Source: Gnetum montanum
Lineage: Eukaryota; Streptophyta; Gnetopsida; Gnetales; Gnetaceae
Reading direction: 5' to 3'
Length of the DNA stretch: 64,000 nucleotides
Assembly: GCA_015680685.1 (NCBI GenBank)
Contig: MNCI01005623.1
Span: 601,835 to 665,834 of the forward strand
Both the position numbers and the translations under genes were made by a program. The notes beneath the pieces were generated by a model. The model saw only the letters and a list, made by a program, of their open reading frames with translations. It had not been told where the DNA came from and ran no database searches. Below, piece by piece: positions 1 to 11,713 of this stretch; position 1 is the first letter of the stretch; every line of letters begins with the position of its first letter.

Positions 1-483
1 TGTCATTTTACCTTGTTTAAATATTTGAGGTCTACACAAATCTGCTTTCTTTTCTTTTCTGCTTATTTCCATCGAATCTTGCTCTATTTCTAGTTTTCTT
101 GTGGAACTATCTCTTTCTCTGGGGAAAATTAGGAGTAGATTACGGAGTTGTGCTCAAATGTTTTTGCAAAATTTTATTTGTTACAAGTAGGTATTATAAG
201 GACTGCGTAGACTAGGCAGTTGAACAAAATAGGAAATTTTTAAGAACTCACAGTACTGGGTAAAGTTGGCTGAATCTCTTTGAAGTAAGTCATTTATAGT
301 TTACACACAATGCAATTGTTACATTTTACACAACCACACACCGCAACAGCACACACACATACTCACATTAACTACTGAGTTTATTTGGAGGTATCTGGGC
401 CTTGGTGTTGCCAGAGACCAGCAGGCACCTGAATCCTATTTGAGGACACTCGTTGGCGGTCGCGTCCCAAACGGTCGCCAACA
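1..483 (-). repeat. Probable LTR end of another retroelement
   Basis: No coding signal is visible. The stretch ends abruptly at 483, where element D's RNase H reading frame begins within a few bases. Read on the minus strand, the boundary starts TGTTGGCGACC, which fits a TG...CA LTR terminus, and 452-482 holds a short inverted repeat (GTTGGCG / CGCCAAC). I infer the edge of an unrelated LTR inserted into element D, with the rest of both lying left of the window. A simple deletion junction is the alternative. Confidence 0.35.
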
Positions 484-488
484 CTAAC

Positions 489-865
489 TATGCCTTGGGA
501 GTAGTGCTCACATAGATGGATGATAAGAAATGTCCATACTACATCCATTGCATGAGTTGAAGCATTGTGGGAGCATAGTTAAATTACACCACCATGGAAA
601 AAGAATTAATGGTAATGGTGTACACTCTAGAAAAGATCAAGCACTATGTGCTTAGCTACAAAGTATTTGTGCACATGGACCATAGTGTAATCCACTTCCT
701 CATGAACAAGCCAACGGTGAGCCCTTGTGTCATATGGTGGCTCATGATCTTGTAGGAATTTGATCTCATGATGGTTGATCAAAAAGGAACTGAGAATGTG
801 GTCGCTGACCATCTATCTTGCTTTAGATGGGATAATAAAGAGGAGGAGAGCCTACTCTCTAATTA
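489..865 (+). pseudogene. RNase H domain of Ty3/gypsy pol (element D)
   Basis: The translation across frame breaks begins YALGVVL and continues MEKELMVMVYTLEKIKHYVL, the usual Ty3/gypsy RNase H core. HMDHSVIHFLMNK follows (the D-H motif that precedes the tether to integrase) and it ends KGTENVVADHLS, the conserved end of the domain. It would degrade the RNA strand of the RNA/DNA hybrid during reverse transcription. The polymerase part upstream is missing because the sequence changes at 483. In-frame stops occur, so it is not functional. The same block is found on the minus strand in element C (14900-15263), including the same MNKP and VADHLS motifs. Confidence 0.82.
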
Positions 866-1025
866 GTTTCCCGACAAACTCCTCTTTACAGGAGCAATAA
901 ATGAACAAAAGTCCACAGAAACAACATGGTGTAATGGCATCCTCACTTATCTTCTCACTTAGGATATGCCACAAGATCTTGACTTTAGAAAGAAGCAATA
1001 ATTTCTTTATTAGGTCAAATACTTC

Positions 1026-2208
1026 ATGGAAATCAATGAACGCCTCTATAAGGTGTGTGCTAATGGCTTAATTCATTGGTATGTCCTTGACAAAGATCAA
1101 CTGCACGTTCTCCAAGATGCTCACAAAGGGCCTTGCAAAGGCCACTATGCAAGGAGATGCATGGCCATAAAAATCCTAATGGTAGGATACTATTGGTGTT
1201 CAATCTTCAGAGATACCCACCAATTTGTTCAATCTTGTGAATGTTTTCAATAAGATGGGGGGATGACTACTCACATGGAAGGTCCTCAACAATGGATTCA
1301 ACCACTAGAACCTTTTGAGGCATTGACTTCATGGATCCCATCATACCCATGTCCAACGAAAAGACATATATTATCATAGTAATAGCCTACTGCATAAAAT
1401 GGGCAAAAGTAGTAGCTATTACTAATTGTACATCATCCATTGCTACTAGATTTATACAACAAAATATTGTAAATAGGTTTGGGATGCCACATTCACTAAT
1501 TTTTGATAATAGAACTCATTTCACATGTGTCACTTTTAGAAAGTTAATGTAATGCTTCGGGGTTGAACATAAATCAACAACACCCTACCACCCCTAAGCC
1601 AATGGTCAAGCAGAGGTAACTAACCACGAGATCACAAAAATACTAATGTGGACCATTAGCAAGTATATGAAAGATTGGAGCACCAAACTTAGCGATGCCC
1701 TCTGGGCCTACCATTCAACATGGAAACTTCCTGTTGGTTACTCTTCCTATGAGTTTGTGTACAAAAAACTTCCAATGCTCTTGATTCAATCTAAGTTTCG
1801 TACACTCTCAACAGCCTATGATTTGAATCTTGACCTAAGTCTAGCACAAAAAGAAAGATTGATCAACCTAAATCTGCTAGATGAAAATCAATTAGTGGCC
1901 CTATCTTTAAATGAGGTGCACAAGGCATTTAACAACCATGATCATGACCTCAGAATCAAGAAAGTAAAACTTCAACTAGGAGATAAGGTCCTCTATTGGA
2001 ACCCCACACATGTACCTTAGAAGAAAAAATTCCAAACATTGTGGGAGTGACCTTATATAACTAATCAAAACTTTCCCTCTAGGATCATGTTAATCTACAA
2101 GCTTGAAAGCTCAAATAAAAAGTAGTTAGTCAACATCCAATAAGTAAAACCTTTTCTTAAAGTAAGATAGGCCAGTGCAACTACCACCTCGACGGATGGA
2201 CAACCATG
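1026..2208 (+). pseudogene. Integrase of Ty3/gypsy pol (element D)
   Basis: This is the integrase that inserts the element's cDNA into host DNA. 1026-1253 holds the N-terminal HHCC zinc-finger type region (H..GHYARRCMAIK, YYW, SCECF). The catalytic core follows: GIDFMDPI supplies the first Asp, and RFGMPHSLIFDN the second Asp region. YHP-stop-ANGQAEVTNHEI precedes the catalytic Glu region, and LSDALWAYHSTWKLPVGYS the end of the core. The C-terminal part (FQTLWE...PYI) ends with a GQPC-like tail also present in element C. Stops sit where relatives have Gln (YHP*ANGQ; CF*DGG), consistent with CAA to TAA decay. Non-functional. Confidence 0.85.
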
Positions 2209-3860
2209 TTCCATTTTTCATATCTTCTCCTTTCAACTCAGTTATGGGAAAGATGATCATTCATGCTAATAATCCATATGGCTTCTTAGTTTTTCTACTT
2301 TTTTGATTTTAGATTTTTGATTTTACAAGATATTTATTTTACAAACTTTTTATTTTTATATTTTTCTAATTTTACATCATCATTAGTACCTTTAAACCCT
2401 TCTTGATTATTTTACACTTCCTTATATATTTTACTTTGTTTTATTTTGTTTTGTTCAAGTATGATACTTTCTAGCTTTGCTAATAAAATTGCTTTATTAC
2501 CATAGGAGACAATGCTGCTATTGTTGTTTACTAATAATGGTTTGTGCTTAATGTTGTGATTGTTGATGTTTGGTTTCTATTTTTGAATTCTGATGTCTGA
2601 TGACTTTAACATGGTTCATTTTTCATGGAACAAGCAATGAGACCACATCATTTGCTCATCCAATAAACTATATGATTTTCCTTATTCTCGGAATTCAAGG
2701 TCTCTTCCATTAAAGAAACTTTTAATCAATTAGTGACCTTGGTAGTTCTATAATTAGGAAGGATTAAAAGGTTTGTAAAGGGTGTGACTTCAAGGGGACT
2801 CAATACTCTTTGTACTCTTCTACTTGCTTAAGTGCTTTTCATGGACTTCTTACCATTCCATTCTAACCATTAATAGGAAGTCAAATAAAGTCTTTATATG
2901 GTGTGGTTCCCATTTAAAAATATAAAAAAAAGACAATGGGAATTAAAAGCACACCCCTTAGACATAATAAATAAATAAGTCCTTTCATGGTGTGGTTTCC
3001 ATTTCAAAAAAAATGATGGGAATTCAAAGCACACCCCTTGGATAAATAAACAAGCTACAAGAAATAGTTATGGGACTAGAAAGACATGCACCTATGTCTA
3101 AAAGTTCCCTCTAACTAAGTCCCTCTCTCACTTCCTACTTCTCTCTTCTCTTCTCCTTATGGAATGGTGCTTGTCTTATGGAAGCACTTTTGTGTCTCAT
3201 GTGGGAAGATTGGTCTTAGGGTGATGATGTGAAGTCATTGAAAGCAGATGATTTTGGTTTGGACTAAGGATGGATCTTCCTAGGTCATTTTAAACACAAA
3301 TTCCACAAGGGACTTTTTATGACCTCAATTCTTAATTCCATTCCACCTTCTTTGTCATCCATCCATGTTGCCATAACTCATCTTGCTATTGGGTTCGATG
3401 TTATGTTCTATGTCTTGGTCTAATGTGTTTGAATTCTTGGATAAATTCTTTTTGGTTGATCCTTAACTTTTCATGATCATTAATCAACTACGGGGCCCAT
3501 AGATTTCTTAGTTACGATTATGTAAGGGCAACAAAGACATGAGCTTGCTATGGGGAGGATCCACTTGCATAGCTCTTAAATTGATTACTTAAGGTTCCTT
3601 ATCTTTGACATTACCACAATCCTATCTTTCACATATTTCATTATGTATTCTATTCAGTGCTCCTTAACCTTTTATTTCATTCATCCCCCAAATCATTTTT
3701 CTCCATTTTTTCAAATTTATGAGCTCCAACACCCTCTTCTCATGTTTTCCTACTATTCTTGGCCTTTTGAGTTTTTATTTAATCCCAATTTCATTCAAAA
3801 ACTCTTTATATTTTGCAAGTTTGACCAAAGTCAATGATCATCTATGGTGGTCAATAGCTA
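2209..3860 (+). repeat. Non-coding spacer between pol and internal promoter, element D
   Basis: No gene is visible. Short blocks recur in A and B: a T-rich stretch after the last ORF, a block around 'gtgtgacttcaagggga', and the tag 'aaagacatgcaccyatg' (about 3081 here, 37690 in A, 50266 in B). A block near 3480-3600 about an 'agggcaacaaag' / 'tggggaggatccact' motif also recurs. The same order in three elements shows it is an inherited part of the element and not random flanking DNA. Element C carries it in reverse at 12480-13100. Confidence 0.6.
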
Positions 3861-3867
3861 TGTCAAT

Positions 3868-3910
3868 GAGGCCTGGTCGATGCAGTGCATAAATCCTATA
3901 TATACTACCA
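3868..3910 (+). promoter_or_regulatory. Candidate internal promoter for the accessory ORF (element D)
   Basis: GAGGCCTGGTCGATGCAGTG is followed by TATATATACT (TATA at 3897-3904). Element D's own 3' LTR has GAGGCTCCATTGATGTAGTG followed by TATAAATACT (TATA at 8740-8747), with nearly the same spacing (29 versus 32 bases from GAGG to TATA). The downstream block, near 'cacatggggagtttttg', matches the sequence after the internal TATA of element A. Promoter activity is inferred. Confidence 0.5.
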
Positions 3911-4861
3911 TGCACTTAGAAATTTTTGTCATTTGCCTCATAACACATGGGGAGTTTTTGTAATTTTTCAAAGCCCAAAATCTTCTAGAGCCCTTAACTT
4001 CCCAACTATTTGTCCAAATCACTTTGTTTTTTGATCTTTCACTTATCAGAGGTAAGCTCTTTATCATGGGGATCATAAACCTTAAGATTTTCAAGGAATT
4101 TTTTGAAAATTTTTCTAACTCTGTCAAAGGGTTACTAACCTTAACAATACACAAACATCAATTTTTTTGAAAGTTAACCCTTCCAACAATCTCCTGGATG
4201 ATCTATTAATAATTATACATAAATAAATAATACTTGGAGTAATAAAATCAACCATAATCACAACTTAGCCAAGTGTAACTATCCTTAAAAGATAAAGGTA
4301 TCCCAATTACTTCATGTTACACAATGATTGCTAACCCATGGTCCCATTGTGATTATAGATGGTACTATTGATGCATAAATTTTGGTCACACCAACACCTA
4401 GGAAAAAACTTGTTTGAGGAGACTATTGCCTAGGGCACCACCCATATGGGTATGGAAACCTTGGAATAGTCTTGGCTGGAGAGGGCTACATGGCCTTTTA
4501 AAAATAGTAAAAAAAATTAATTGGAATGAGTGTCTCGAATTCAAGAATACAAAAGGTAATCAAAATAAAATTTCCCTACTTCTTGGTTATTGCTACCATT
4601 CACCACTGGTCCATTGTGGATGTTGCCATAGCCAACACTACCTAGAGCTATCAAAGGAAAGAGAGAGAGAGAAAATATGCTAAATGAAGGGGCCCATTGA
4701 TGTGTCTTTGATGCATAGATAGAACATTCCTCATTGCCAGCACAAGAGAGGAAAATTTGTCCCTATTTGGAGAACCTTACTACAAATGCACCACTTGCCA
4801 AAAATAGAATAGAATTGTAGAGCCTACGCCTACAACTACCACTATAAACTACTACAACACT

Positions 4862-4907
<46 letters not shown>

Positions 4908-5380
4908 CTAGATCCCACTATCACATGTGGGTAGATGCATTACTATTTCCAATCCTACATTTATTGCCATCACGGGTTTGCCACAAAAAGGGAAAAGAAA
5001 ACTTTCACTTGTTGGTTTCTTGCTAAGATTGTTAACTATTGTCCACGCAGCTTTGCCATTGCTGATTGTTGTTGGTTCATTGCCAAGAATAAAAAAACAC
5101 GACTACAAAACTCACCTACCATGCTTGCTCTTTGTGTGCATCAACTACACTATTGTTGCCCCAAGAAAAACAAGAGAAGAGGGAGAAAAAAAACCACCAT
5201 CCATTGGTTTCTCATCCCTTAGAGACCCCCTTGTCCATCTACGTGTGCCTTAATGGGGAGAGACATAGCTATTTGAGAAGAGAGACTAATTTGAGGCCCT
5301 TGCTTCCCCCCCCCCCTAGGAGACCCCCCATCCTTTTTTTACAATCCTTTGCTTTATAGCTACCCGCTAGTGATGTTTCA
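3911..5380 (+). other. Leader-like stretch before aORF of element D
   Basis: About 1.5 kb between the internal TATA and the aORF, longer than in A or B (about 0.5 kb). It is low-complexity and K/R-codon rich, with only short unconvincing ORFs. It includes a GA microsatellite at 4867-4902. The extra length suggests later insertions, but I recognise none of them. Confidence 0.35.
4867..4902. repeat. (GA)n microsatellite
   Basis: An uninterrupted AG/GA dinucleotide run of about 36 bases lies in the element D spacer. A second GA-rich run lies inside the right LTR of element C at about 20240-20274. Confidence 0.95.
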
Positions 5381-5500
5381 CCTCCCTGCATGTCGATCCA
5401 CCTCCCCATACATCGATTCACCTTCCCGCATGTCAGTCCATCTTCCCACATATCGATTCACCTTCTTGCACATTGATTCACCTTCCCACACGTCAACATT
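5381..5500. repeat. 20-bp minisatellite, six units
   Basis: Six consecutive 20-base units of the form CYTYCCNCA-NRT-CGATTCA (for example CCTCCCCATACATCGATTCA) occupy exactly 120 bases just upstream of the element D aORF. Units differ at a few positions each, mostly transitions. It is absent from the equivalent place in A and B. Confidence 0.85.
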
Positions 5501-5547
5501 GCTTGGTGAAATGGTATATGATTTTACAGGACATTTTTGTTGATCAT

Positions 5548-8430
5548 GGCCCTGTACAATAGCATGGGTGAGCTTGGCCACAACAAGTACCAAAACTAAA
5601 ATGCCTACAGGAAGGAGAACCCTCTCATTTAAGGGAGAATCAATCCAAAGCTAGAAGGGACAAATAAAAATAAGCCCAAGGACTACCAAAGGCAACCCAT
5701 GCAACAAGACCTGTTCAGGAGGAGCCTGAAGTGGAATTTTTCTAACAAATTCCAAAGAAGAAGTGCCCATTGAGCAATGATAGTGAGGAGAAGTGCTTGA
5801 ACCCATGCCAAGGCTTGAAGTCATTTTGACTTAAGCTTGCCTTGACATCATTAGATCCTGAGAGATTCAATGATCCGTTCTTCAAGAAATGAACTTTGAG
5901 CCATTCCTAAAAAAAAGCTCTAGCAAAAGTCAAAACATAATTGCAAACCTCTCCCATGTGGCTAGTCATCACATTCAATGGAGAATGGTACATGAGAGAG
6001 ACATATCTATTTTGGAATAATTGAAGGCCAGGATTCATAGTAAAGATCAAGGATATTCAAGTATCCTACTCAATCGAAGCTATCATGCAAGCAATAGGGT
6101 TGCCTAACGTTGGAACATAGTTGGTAGAGCTATAAACGAAAGGTGATCCTAAAGCTAAGAAGGAGTGGACTCAACAGTGCTACATGGTTGACTGTAAGGA
6201 GTATGATGCGCTCACACCTGCAAAGCACATCTATTTAAAAATTACAGCCTATCACCTCAATCCAATGGTGAGGCCAAGCAAGGTGACTACCTTTTTTGCC
6301 CAAGCATGTGCCACTCTAAGCAGGAAATTTCCTATGAACCTTCCACAAATCATGTACTTAGAGATTAAAAAGCATTTCAAGGAAAATGAACATGGAAGGA
6401 AAACCTTGCCCTTTCCATGCCTCATCCGAAAACTCTGCAAACGGGTAGGAATCATCTACTATTCTAATGATATAATCAGGCATGCTTCTTTGGCCTCATG
6501 ATCTAAAATTGTGAAAGAAAAGACACAAACAACAATTGGAGAAGAGGAGTATCCACCACCACCACTTCCCACTCAAGAAACAATGTTAAAGGCCCATGCA
6601 ACCATTAAGCATCTGCTCAAAATCTAAGAGCAGCTCTTGAGTAAGTAAGAGCAACGTACAAGGATGAGTGGTATGAATCTATCTATGTGCCAACCAACAA
6701 TGAGTCCCTTTAATGAGGTGACTCAAATAATCAGTCATATAAAGAGGGGTGGGCTAATATTCTTTTCCCAATGAATGCAATTGCCCATGAGGTTAGATCC
6801 CAATGCTTGAGAGGTAATGGTGTTCTTATCACAACACCATTTATTCCTAGAAATCTTTGCAAATGCTACCACCTTCTCGATGAGATTGGAGGAAGGTGAA
6901 GGGGAAACTATCTTGGTGATGTAGCATCAAGGGTAGGAGATGATGACTAAACTAGTTGCTAATAGTATTGCTAAAGCACTAAATGCACCTATGGCATCTG
7001 TACTAGACGTATCTACACTTCGATATGTGTAGACATTCACAAGCATGATCAACAAAAAACTAAATGTAGCCTAGCATGAAGAATTGTTGGATTGACTAAT
7101 GGGGACCATGTAACCGATTTTGGATATCTTGAATTTTCTAGAAAACATGACTGCAACCCAATGGGAGCTACTAGATGTAATGGGTAGTGCATCATTTTGG
7201 AGGGGCAACTCAAAATAGCTCAACCACAAAATCAATGCTTGGTTGTAGAAGTTGTTAAATTACATACCCACCTTGCTGACCCTATAATCCTGAGTCCAAC
7301 AACAACCAAAGATAAAGCTTTCCAACAGCTTCAAGAATAATTTAAGAAGGCTGAGGAAGAGGCAATAATGGTCATCTTTAACTAGTCTGTAGAAAAGGTA
7401 AAGACCTATTCAATTTAGAAGGACATGGCTTAGATGTGCCATGAGAATGAGGCTCTAACTACACAGAATCATTACCTATGCAATGTTGATGCTCAAAGGA
7501 ACAAATTTAAGAATTTATTCATCAATAGTAGGAGCAACTAGCCATGGTGAATATGGAATTAAGGAAATTGTTCATAGAGAATAAAAATCTATCAATGAAG
7601 GAACTTCATGCCTTACTCTAGAAGTCTGTTATCGAAATTGCCATCTAGAAGAATTAAGCCTTAAAGTTTGAAAATGTTAAAGATCACTATAGAGACTAGG
7701 TTGGCCTGTAGAAGGAAATTAATGAGAAGCACATCCAAATGGCAAAGGCAAAAATAAATGAAACCCTCCAACAACTCTAACAAGGGAAAGAAGTTTGGTA
7801 GCCCATCGTTGATGGGATTGATGCCTATAATAAAGTAGAGATCCACCTAAAGGAGTTGCAAATAGAAAAAATGATAGAGTACATGGAGTTGGGCATCCTT
7901 CACTATGTGAACCTGGCTATGTTGACTGCCAGATAGCCGTGGTCAGAGTTAGAGAAACAAGTGGCTAGCTCGTATTTGCTATATAAGGTAGATTTCAGGC
8001 ACCATAAAGACACCAAGCAAAAACTTGAGACTACAAATGCTGAACTCAAAGTTCTCAAAGCATGATTTACATATCAATGATCAACTGTTGAGAACCTAGC
8101 CAAAAAGATGAATGATTACCATGAGCTGAAAGATACAGTTAGAGCATTTAACATTGAATGCAAACAATTTTCTATCTAGTTCATCAATGAAAAGGAGTTA
8201 TTTCTAGCAATACTGTGTCCCTAGGATGTGCTTGTTCTGATCCACATCGATGAAACTGCGTGGATGATGCACGATTCTAGAAGTAAGGAGGACAAAATGA
8301 AAGCATTGTTGGATGCTTTACTAGAAGTTGTAGTAGTAATAGGATAGCCAAAGTTGCCTCGGCCATCACATGTGCATGAAGCCAAAGAAGGTCCCCTAGA
8401 ATCCTAGGAGCCACCGTCGCTTGGGACTAT
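5548..8430 (+). pseudogene. Accessory ORF (aORF) of element D, decayed
   Basis: A third open reading frame lies between pol and the 3' LTR. The best-preserved part is 5960-6500. It holds WYMRETYLFWNN, then a QAIGLPNVGT turn matching LNLPNIGP in element A, then ITAYHLNP, and finally LPFPCLIRKLCKRVGI, nearly identical in A and B. The fold-type pattern (short LP turn, long helical middle, FP-LI-LC-GV end) resembles the Pfam domain called 'putative plant transposon protein'; this is from memory and unsearched. The rest is Glu/Lys/Gln-rich and coiled-coil-like, with MIEYMELGILHYVNLAMLT at about 7875 and a Pro/Glu-rich tail ending near 8430. No membrane segment or signal peptide is visible, arguing against an env protein. 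Many stops; non-functional. Confidence 0.6.
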
Positions 8431-8654
8431 CTGATCTTCTCCACCAAACTTCATGCCATCAAGGAATGTGATGTCCAATTTTGAAGAGTCATGTCATGGT
8501 GTTCAATTTTGCGTCCTGAACACCACCATTTTTGTAATGTGTTGATTCATACACTCGATCACTTCATTTTTTGTCAAGTTAGTCTATTTTATTTAAGAAA
8601 GTTCAGTCAATAATCCCATACCTTTCCAATTTTGTAAAGAACTTGAGGAAAAGT

Positions 8655-8675
8655 TTTCATTCAATCGTGGGGGTA
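8655..8675 (+). promoter_or_regulatory. Polypurine-like tract before 3' LTR (element D)
   Basis: CGTGGGGGTA lies immediately before the LTR start TGATGAG. The same position has CATGGGGGTA in element A and TTGTGGGTGTA in B, preceded in all by a conserved TTTTYATTYAGTC-type block. It would be the plus-strand DNA primer site. Confidence 0.7.
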
Positions 8676-9535
8676 TGATGAGTGGCAGTCTTGTTAGCTG
8701 CATTAACGAGGCTCCATTGATGTAGTGTTTGCCTTTGGCTATAAATACTCATCCACCAACCAAAATTATGGCAATTGAGATTTTAGTAGCAGCAAAGCTC
8801 TTGTAATTTGTTCATTTGAAAGTTAGAATTTTTCTTTTGAGTCCCCATAGTAGGAGTCATTGAGTTTACAGATCTTTAATTGAGTGTTGTTGTACCTGAG
8901 CATGATAGTGTGTGTGGTAATAAAGATGAGCTTTTTGATAAACCTTGCTGCACTTTGGATAGATTAAATATTTTATTTATGAATTTAATGTTTTTATTTA
9001 TTTATTAAATGTTTTCAATTATTTATTAAATACTTCCCAATAATTAAGTTAATAAAGCAATTAAGCAAGATAGATTAAACACATAAGTATGACTACTTTG
9101 AGCATAACACGTATTCGCTTGGTAATCCCAATAGTGTTATTACTTGGTATGCCCAATAGCATAGCACTTGGTAACCTAGTAGTGAATATGTGGGTTCAAG
9201 ACATGTGTGAAAAGTGGGACTAGATGCTTAAGTTAGGACGAGTTAGATACTAGTAATTAGTTAAAATAAATTAGGTAACCTAATTACTTCTATCTTACTT
9301 TGAACACCAAACCATAAAATATAAAATGATAAAGTTAGATGCCTCAATTGCACTTAACCATACCGGTGTACATCACAAGTGTAATTGGAAAGCCAATGAT
9401 TGACTTTAAGGAAAAGGTTCATTTCCTAGAAGACTAGTGCATCAAAAACTGAAAAGTCCATGGAATTCAACCTGATCTGGTGTGAATGCTCTGTGATTCA
9501 TATGGTTGGGCATAGGGGTACATTTTCACTCATCA
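8676..9535 (+). repeat. 3' LTR of element D
   Basis: It starts TGATGAG and ends CACTCATCA, like the LTRs of A, B and C, and is about 860 bases long. TATAAATA lies at 8740-8747. The downstream body shares order with the other LTRs: GTTGTACCTGAG..., the CTTGGTAATCCCAATAG motifs and the terminal ATGGTTGGGCATAGGGGTAC block. It lacks the GATATCG palindromes found in the U3 region of A, B and C, so it is a distinct subfamily. Confidence 0.8.
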
Positions 9536-9649
9536 AAAACTCTTACAAATCAAGCTACGTTGGTCCTCCTTGACTTCTCAAGGTCATTTTAAGTCCGTAC
9601 TAATTAGAATGAGACAATTAGAGAAGTTCTCTTACAAAATAATCATCTA

Positions 9650-9960
9650 ATTGCATAAAATTCAATGAAGTTGAATCCCATAGAACAGTTATGGTTAATG
9701 CATAAAAAGGAGACATTCAACATTTTGTATCATCTTTGCACATGACAACACTATCTCCTAGATGGCCTTATGATAGCCAAAATTGATAGCACTACCATAA
9801 GGTACTTACTCATCCAATCTAAATTGAAGTCTAAGCAAACAAAGTAATTTAGTTTGCTCTAGGACTTTAGCCTTCAATTCATGTATTAAATAGGTAAAAA
9901 GAATTTGATGATTGATACATTGAGTCAATGTCCTTAGGTATGTTCAATGAGGATTGTGAA
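9650..9960 (+). pseudogene. Ty3/gypsy RNase H fragment, unrelated element
   Basis: The translation with stops gives an RNase H signature: HKKETFNILYHLC...HYLL, then IRYLLIQSKLKSKQ, then DFSLQFMY-IGKKNLMIDTLSQCP. These correspond to the conserved LRYLL-Q-L, GKxN and D-LS-P motifs. The sequence is clearly different from the RNase H of elements C and D (VADHLS type), so it comes from another Ty3/gypsy lineage. No LTR or integrase is visible beside it. Confidence 0.55.
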
Positions 9961-10875
9961 TTAGCCTAATAGCTCTTGGATGATATATGATGATGAAATC
10001 CAAGAGTTAGTTTGAAATGAACTACAACATGGTGAGTGTGCTTAGGAATTATTAGAGTTAGTCCATAATGGAGTTTGATTGTAAACTTCTTTACAAAGAA
10101 TCAAATTGATCTACCTATGTGGATTTATAGGAATGGTCAGCCTAGCATTGCTAGTTCCTAATGAGAGTTCATAGTGTTACTTGTAAATGGAAAAAAATTG
10201 GTGGATGTTAGAAAAGCTAGATGGTGCTAAGTGGATTTGAGATGAAGTACTTTTAAGGGGTAGTGATGTAATGTGTTTTCTATCAATTAAGAAGTTAGAT
10301 GATGTTGCAATGAGGCTGAAAGTGTTAAAGAACCCTAATCACACAAGTGTTATGCTTCCACTAGGCATGGAAAGTGGTTTGTCTAGGGTACAAAGTAATC
10401 TCACTTTAGATGCAGAGGATCAACTCTATGTTGTTATGTCATTGTCATTGGTAAAGAACCAACTTAGAAGTCAAGTGAGTAGATTTCACTCTTGGTAGAA
10501 AGGTCAGTACAATTTTCATAAAAAAGTATAAGCTTTCCATTTCTTAAATTAGGTTGCATGAACATCTCTAAGTCTATGTTGGATATCATGTTGAGTTCAA
10601 TATTCATGCTTTTGTGCTTAAATAACCATATTCATTGGACCTTCTTGTTTACAATTGTTGAATAGGCTTTTAGTTGTTTGAGTTCCTATGATATTGAATG
10701 TGCTCTCTATAATTAGAAAGTGAATGAATAAGGACTTAAGCTCTAAGGATGTTGTTTCTTTCAAGAAAGAGAGAGTGTAAAAAAGCATGTCTTGTTTGTG
10801 ATTCAAAAGTTGTTTTCCTCTAGATCAAGGGCCAAGGAAGTATGGAGATCACTATGGGTTTCATGCTATCTTAAT
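9961..10875. other. Intergenic stretch without recognised gene
   Basis: One 75-codon open frame at 10271-10498 has no recognisable motif and is probably chance or a scrap of the same element as 9650-9960. Otherwise AT-rich DNA up to the left end of element C. Confidence 0.4.
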
Positions 10876-11713
10876 TGATGAGCAGTGAGGTACCCCTACA
10901 CTCAACCATACGAATATGAGCATTTCATGCACGATCTGGTCGAATTCCAAGGACTAAGTGCTTATGCGCCCTTGTGGAACAAGGATGGGTTGGTTGATCA
11001 TTGTCTTCCAAAACTTACTTGTATGTCACGATTGTAGGGATAAGTAAGCTTGAGGCATATGATTTTTATATCTTTTATGTTTTTATGTCTTGTGCTAATA
11101 GGGAGGGAGAGAGATAACTAAGTGACTAATTTAACTTAACTACTCGTTAACTAAGTTCTAACTAATCCTAACACCAGCATCTGTTCTCACTTGTCATACA
11201 CATCTTGAACTAGTACAACACTATTGGGATTACTAAACGCTAATTGTTACTGGGTTACCAAGTGTTACACGCATGCTCAATGCGATCGTACTGTGTGTAT
11301 TTACTTAGGAGAGTTATAGGGAGAGATAGATAGATAGAGAGAAACAACATTAATTAATTAAGAAAGTATTTAATAATATTAATTAACATTAATTAATCTA
11401 TTCTAGATGTTGCAAGGTTTATCATAAAGTTCATCTTTATTGCCATACACAAGGTGTGCTCAGGTACACAATGCTTGAATAAAGATCTATTCACTTTGTG
11501 ACTCCTACTGTGGGCCCACAGAAATAATTCTAACTCTGGAAGGGAGGAAAGGCAAGAGTTTGGCTAAGGGTATAACTATTTAATGCAAAACCAAGTGCAA
11601 CTGCCTCTTATTTATAGGTAAGGAGGTAAGTTCTGATATAAGGTATTTGACATTGCATGGTAGGCTTCGATATCGTGGACCTGATATTGTGGATGCGATA
11701 TCGTGGTTCATCA
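10876..11713 (-). repeat. 3' LTR of element C
   Basis: 838 bases, TGATGAG at the left and TTCATCA at the right. The TATA box on the minus strand is seen as TATTTATA at 11609-11616. Upstream of it (to the right) are GATATCG motifs, including CGATATCGTGG at the LTR start. It matches the right LTR closely over its full length. Confidence 0.9.

Larger units (their letters stand above)
484..9535 (+). mobile_element. Element D: 5'-truncated Ty3/gypsy LTR retrotransposon
   Basis: What remains, in order: RNase H, integrase, a 3.3-kb non-coding spacer, an accessory ORF, a polypurine-like tract and a 3' LTR (8676-9535). Gag, protease, RT and the 5' LTR are absent or left of the window. It shares the integrase with element C, and the spacer and accessory ORF with elements A and B, so it shows the full gene order pol-spacer-aORF that the others carry only in part. 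Its LTR and aORF are more diverged than those of A and B, suggesting an older subfamily. All reading frames are broken. Confidence 0.8.

Noticed and set aside
4927-5253. 108-codon Lys/Arg-rich frame
   Set aside because: Overlapping frames on the same strand are equally open, and there is no family motif or conservation in A or B.
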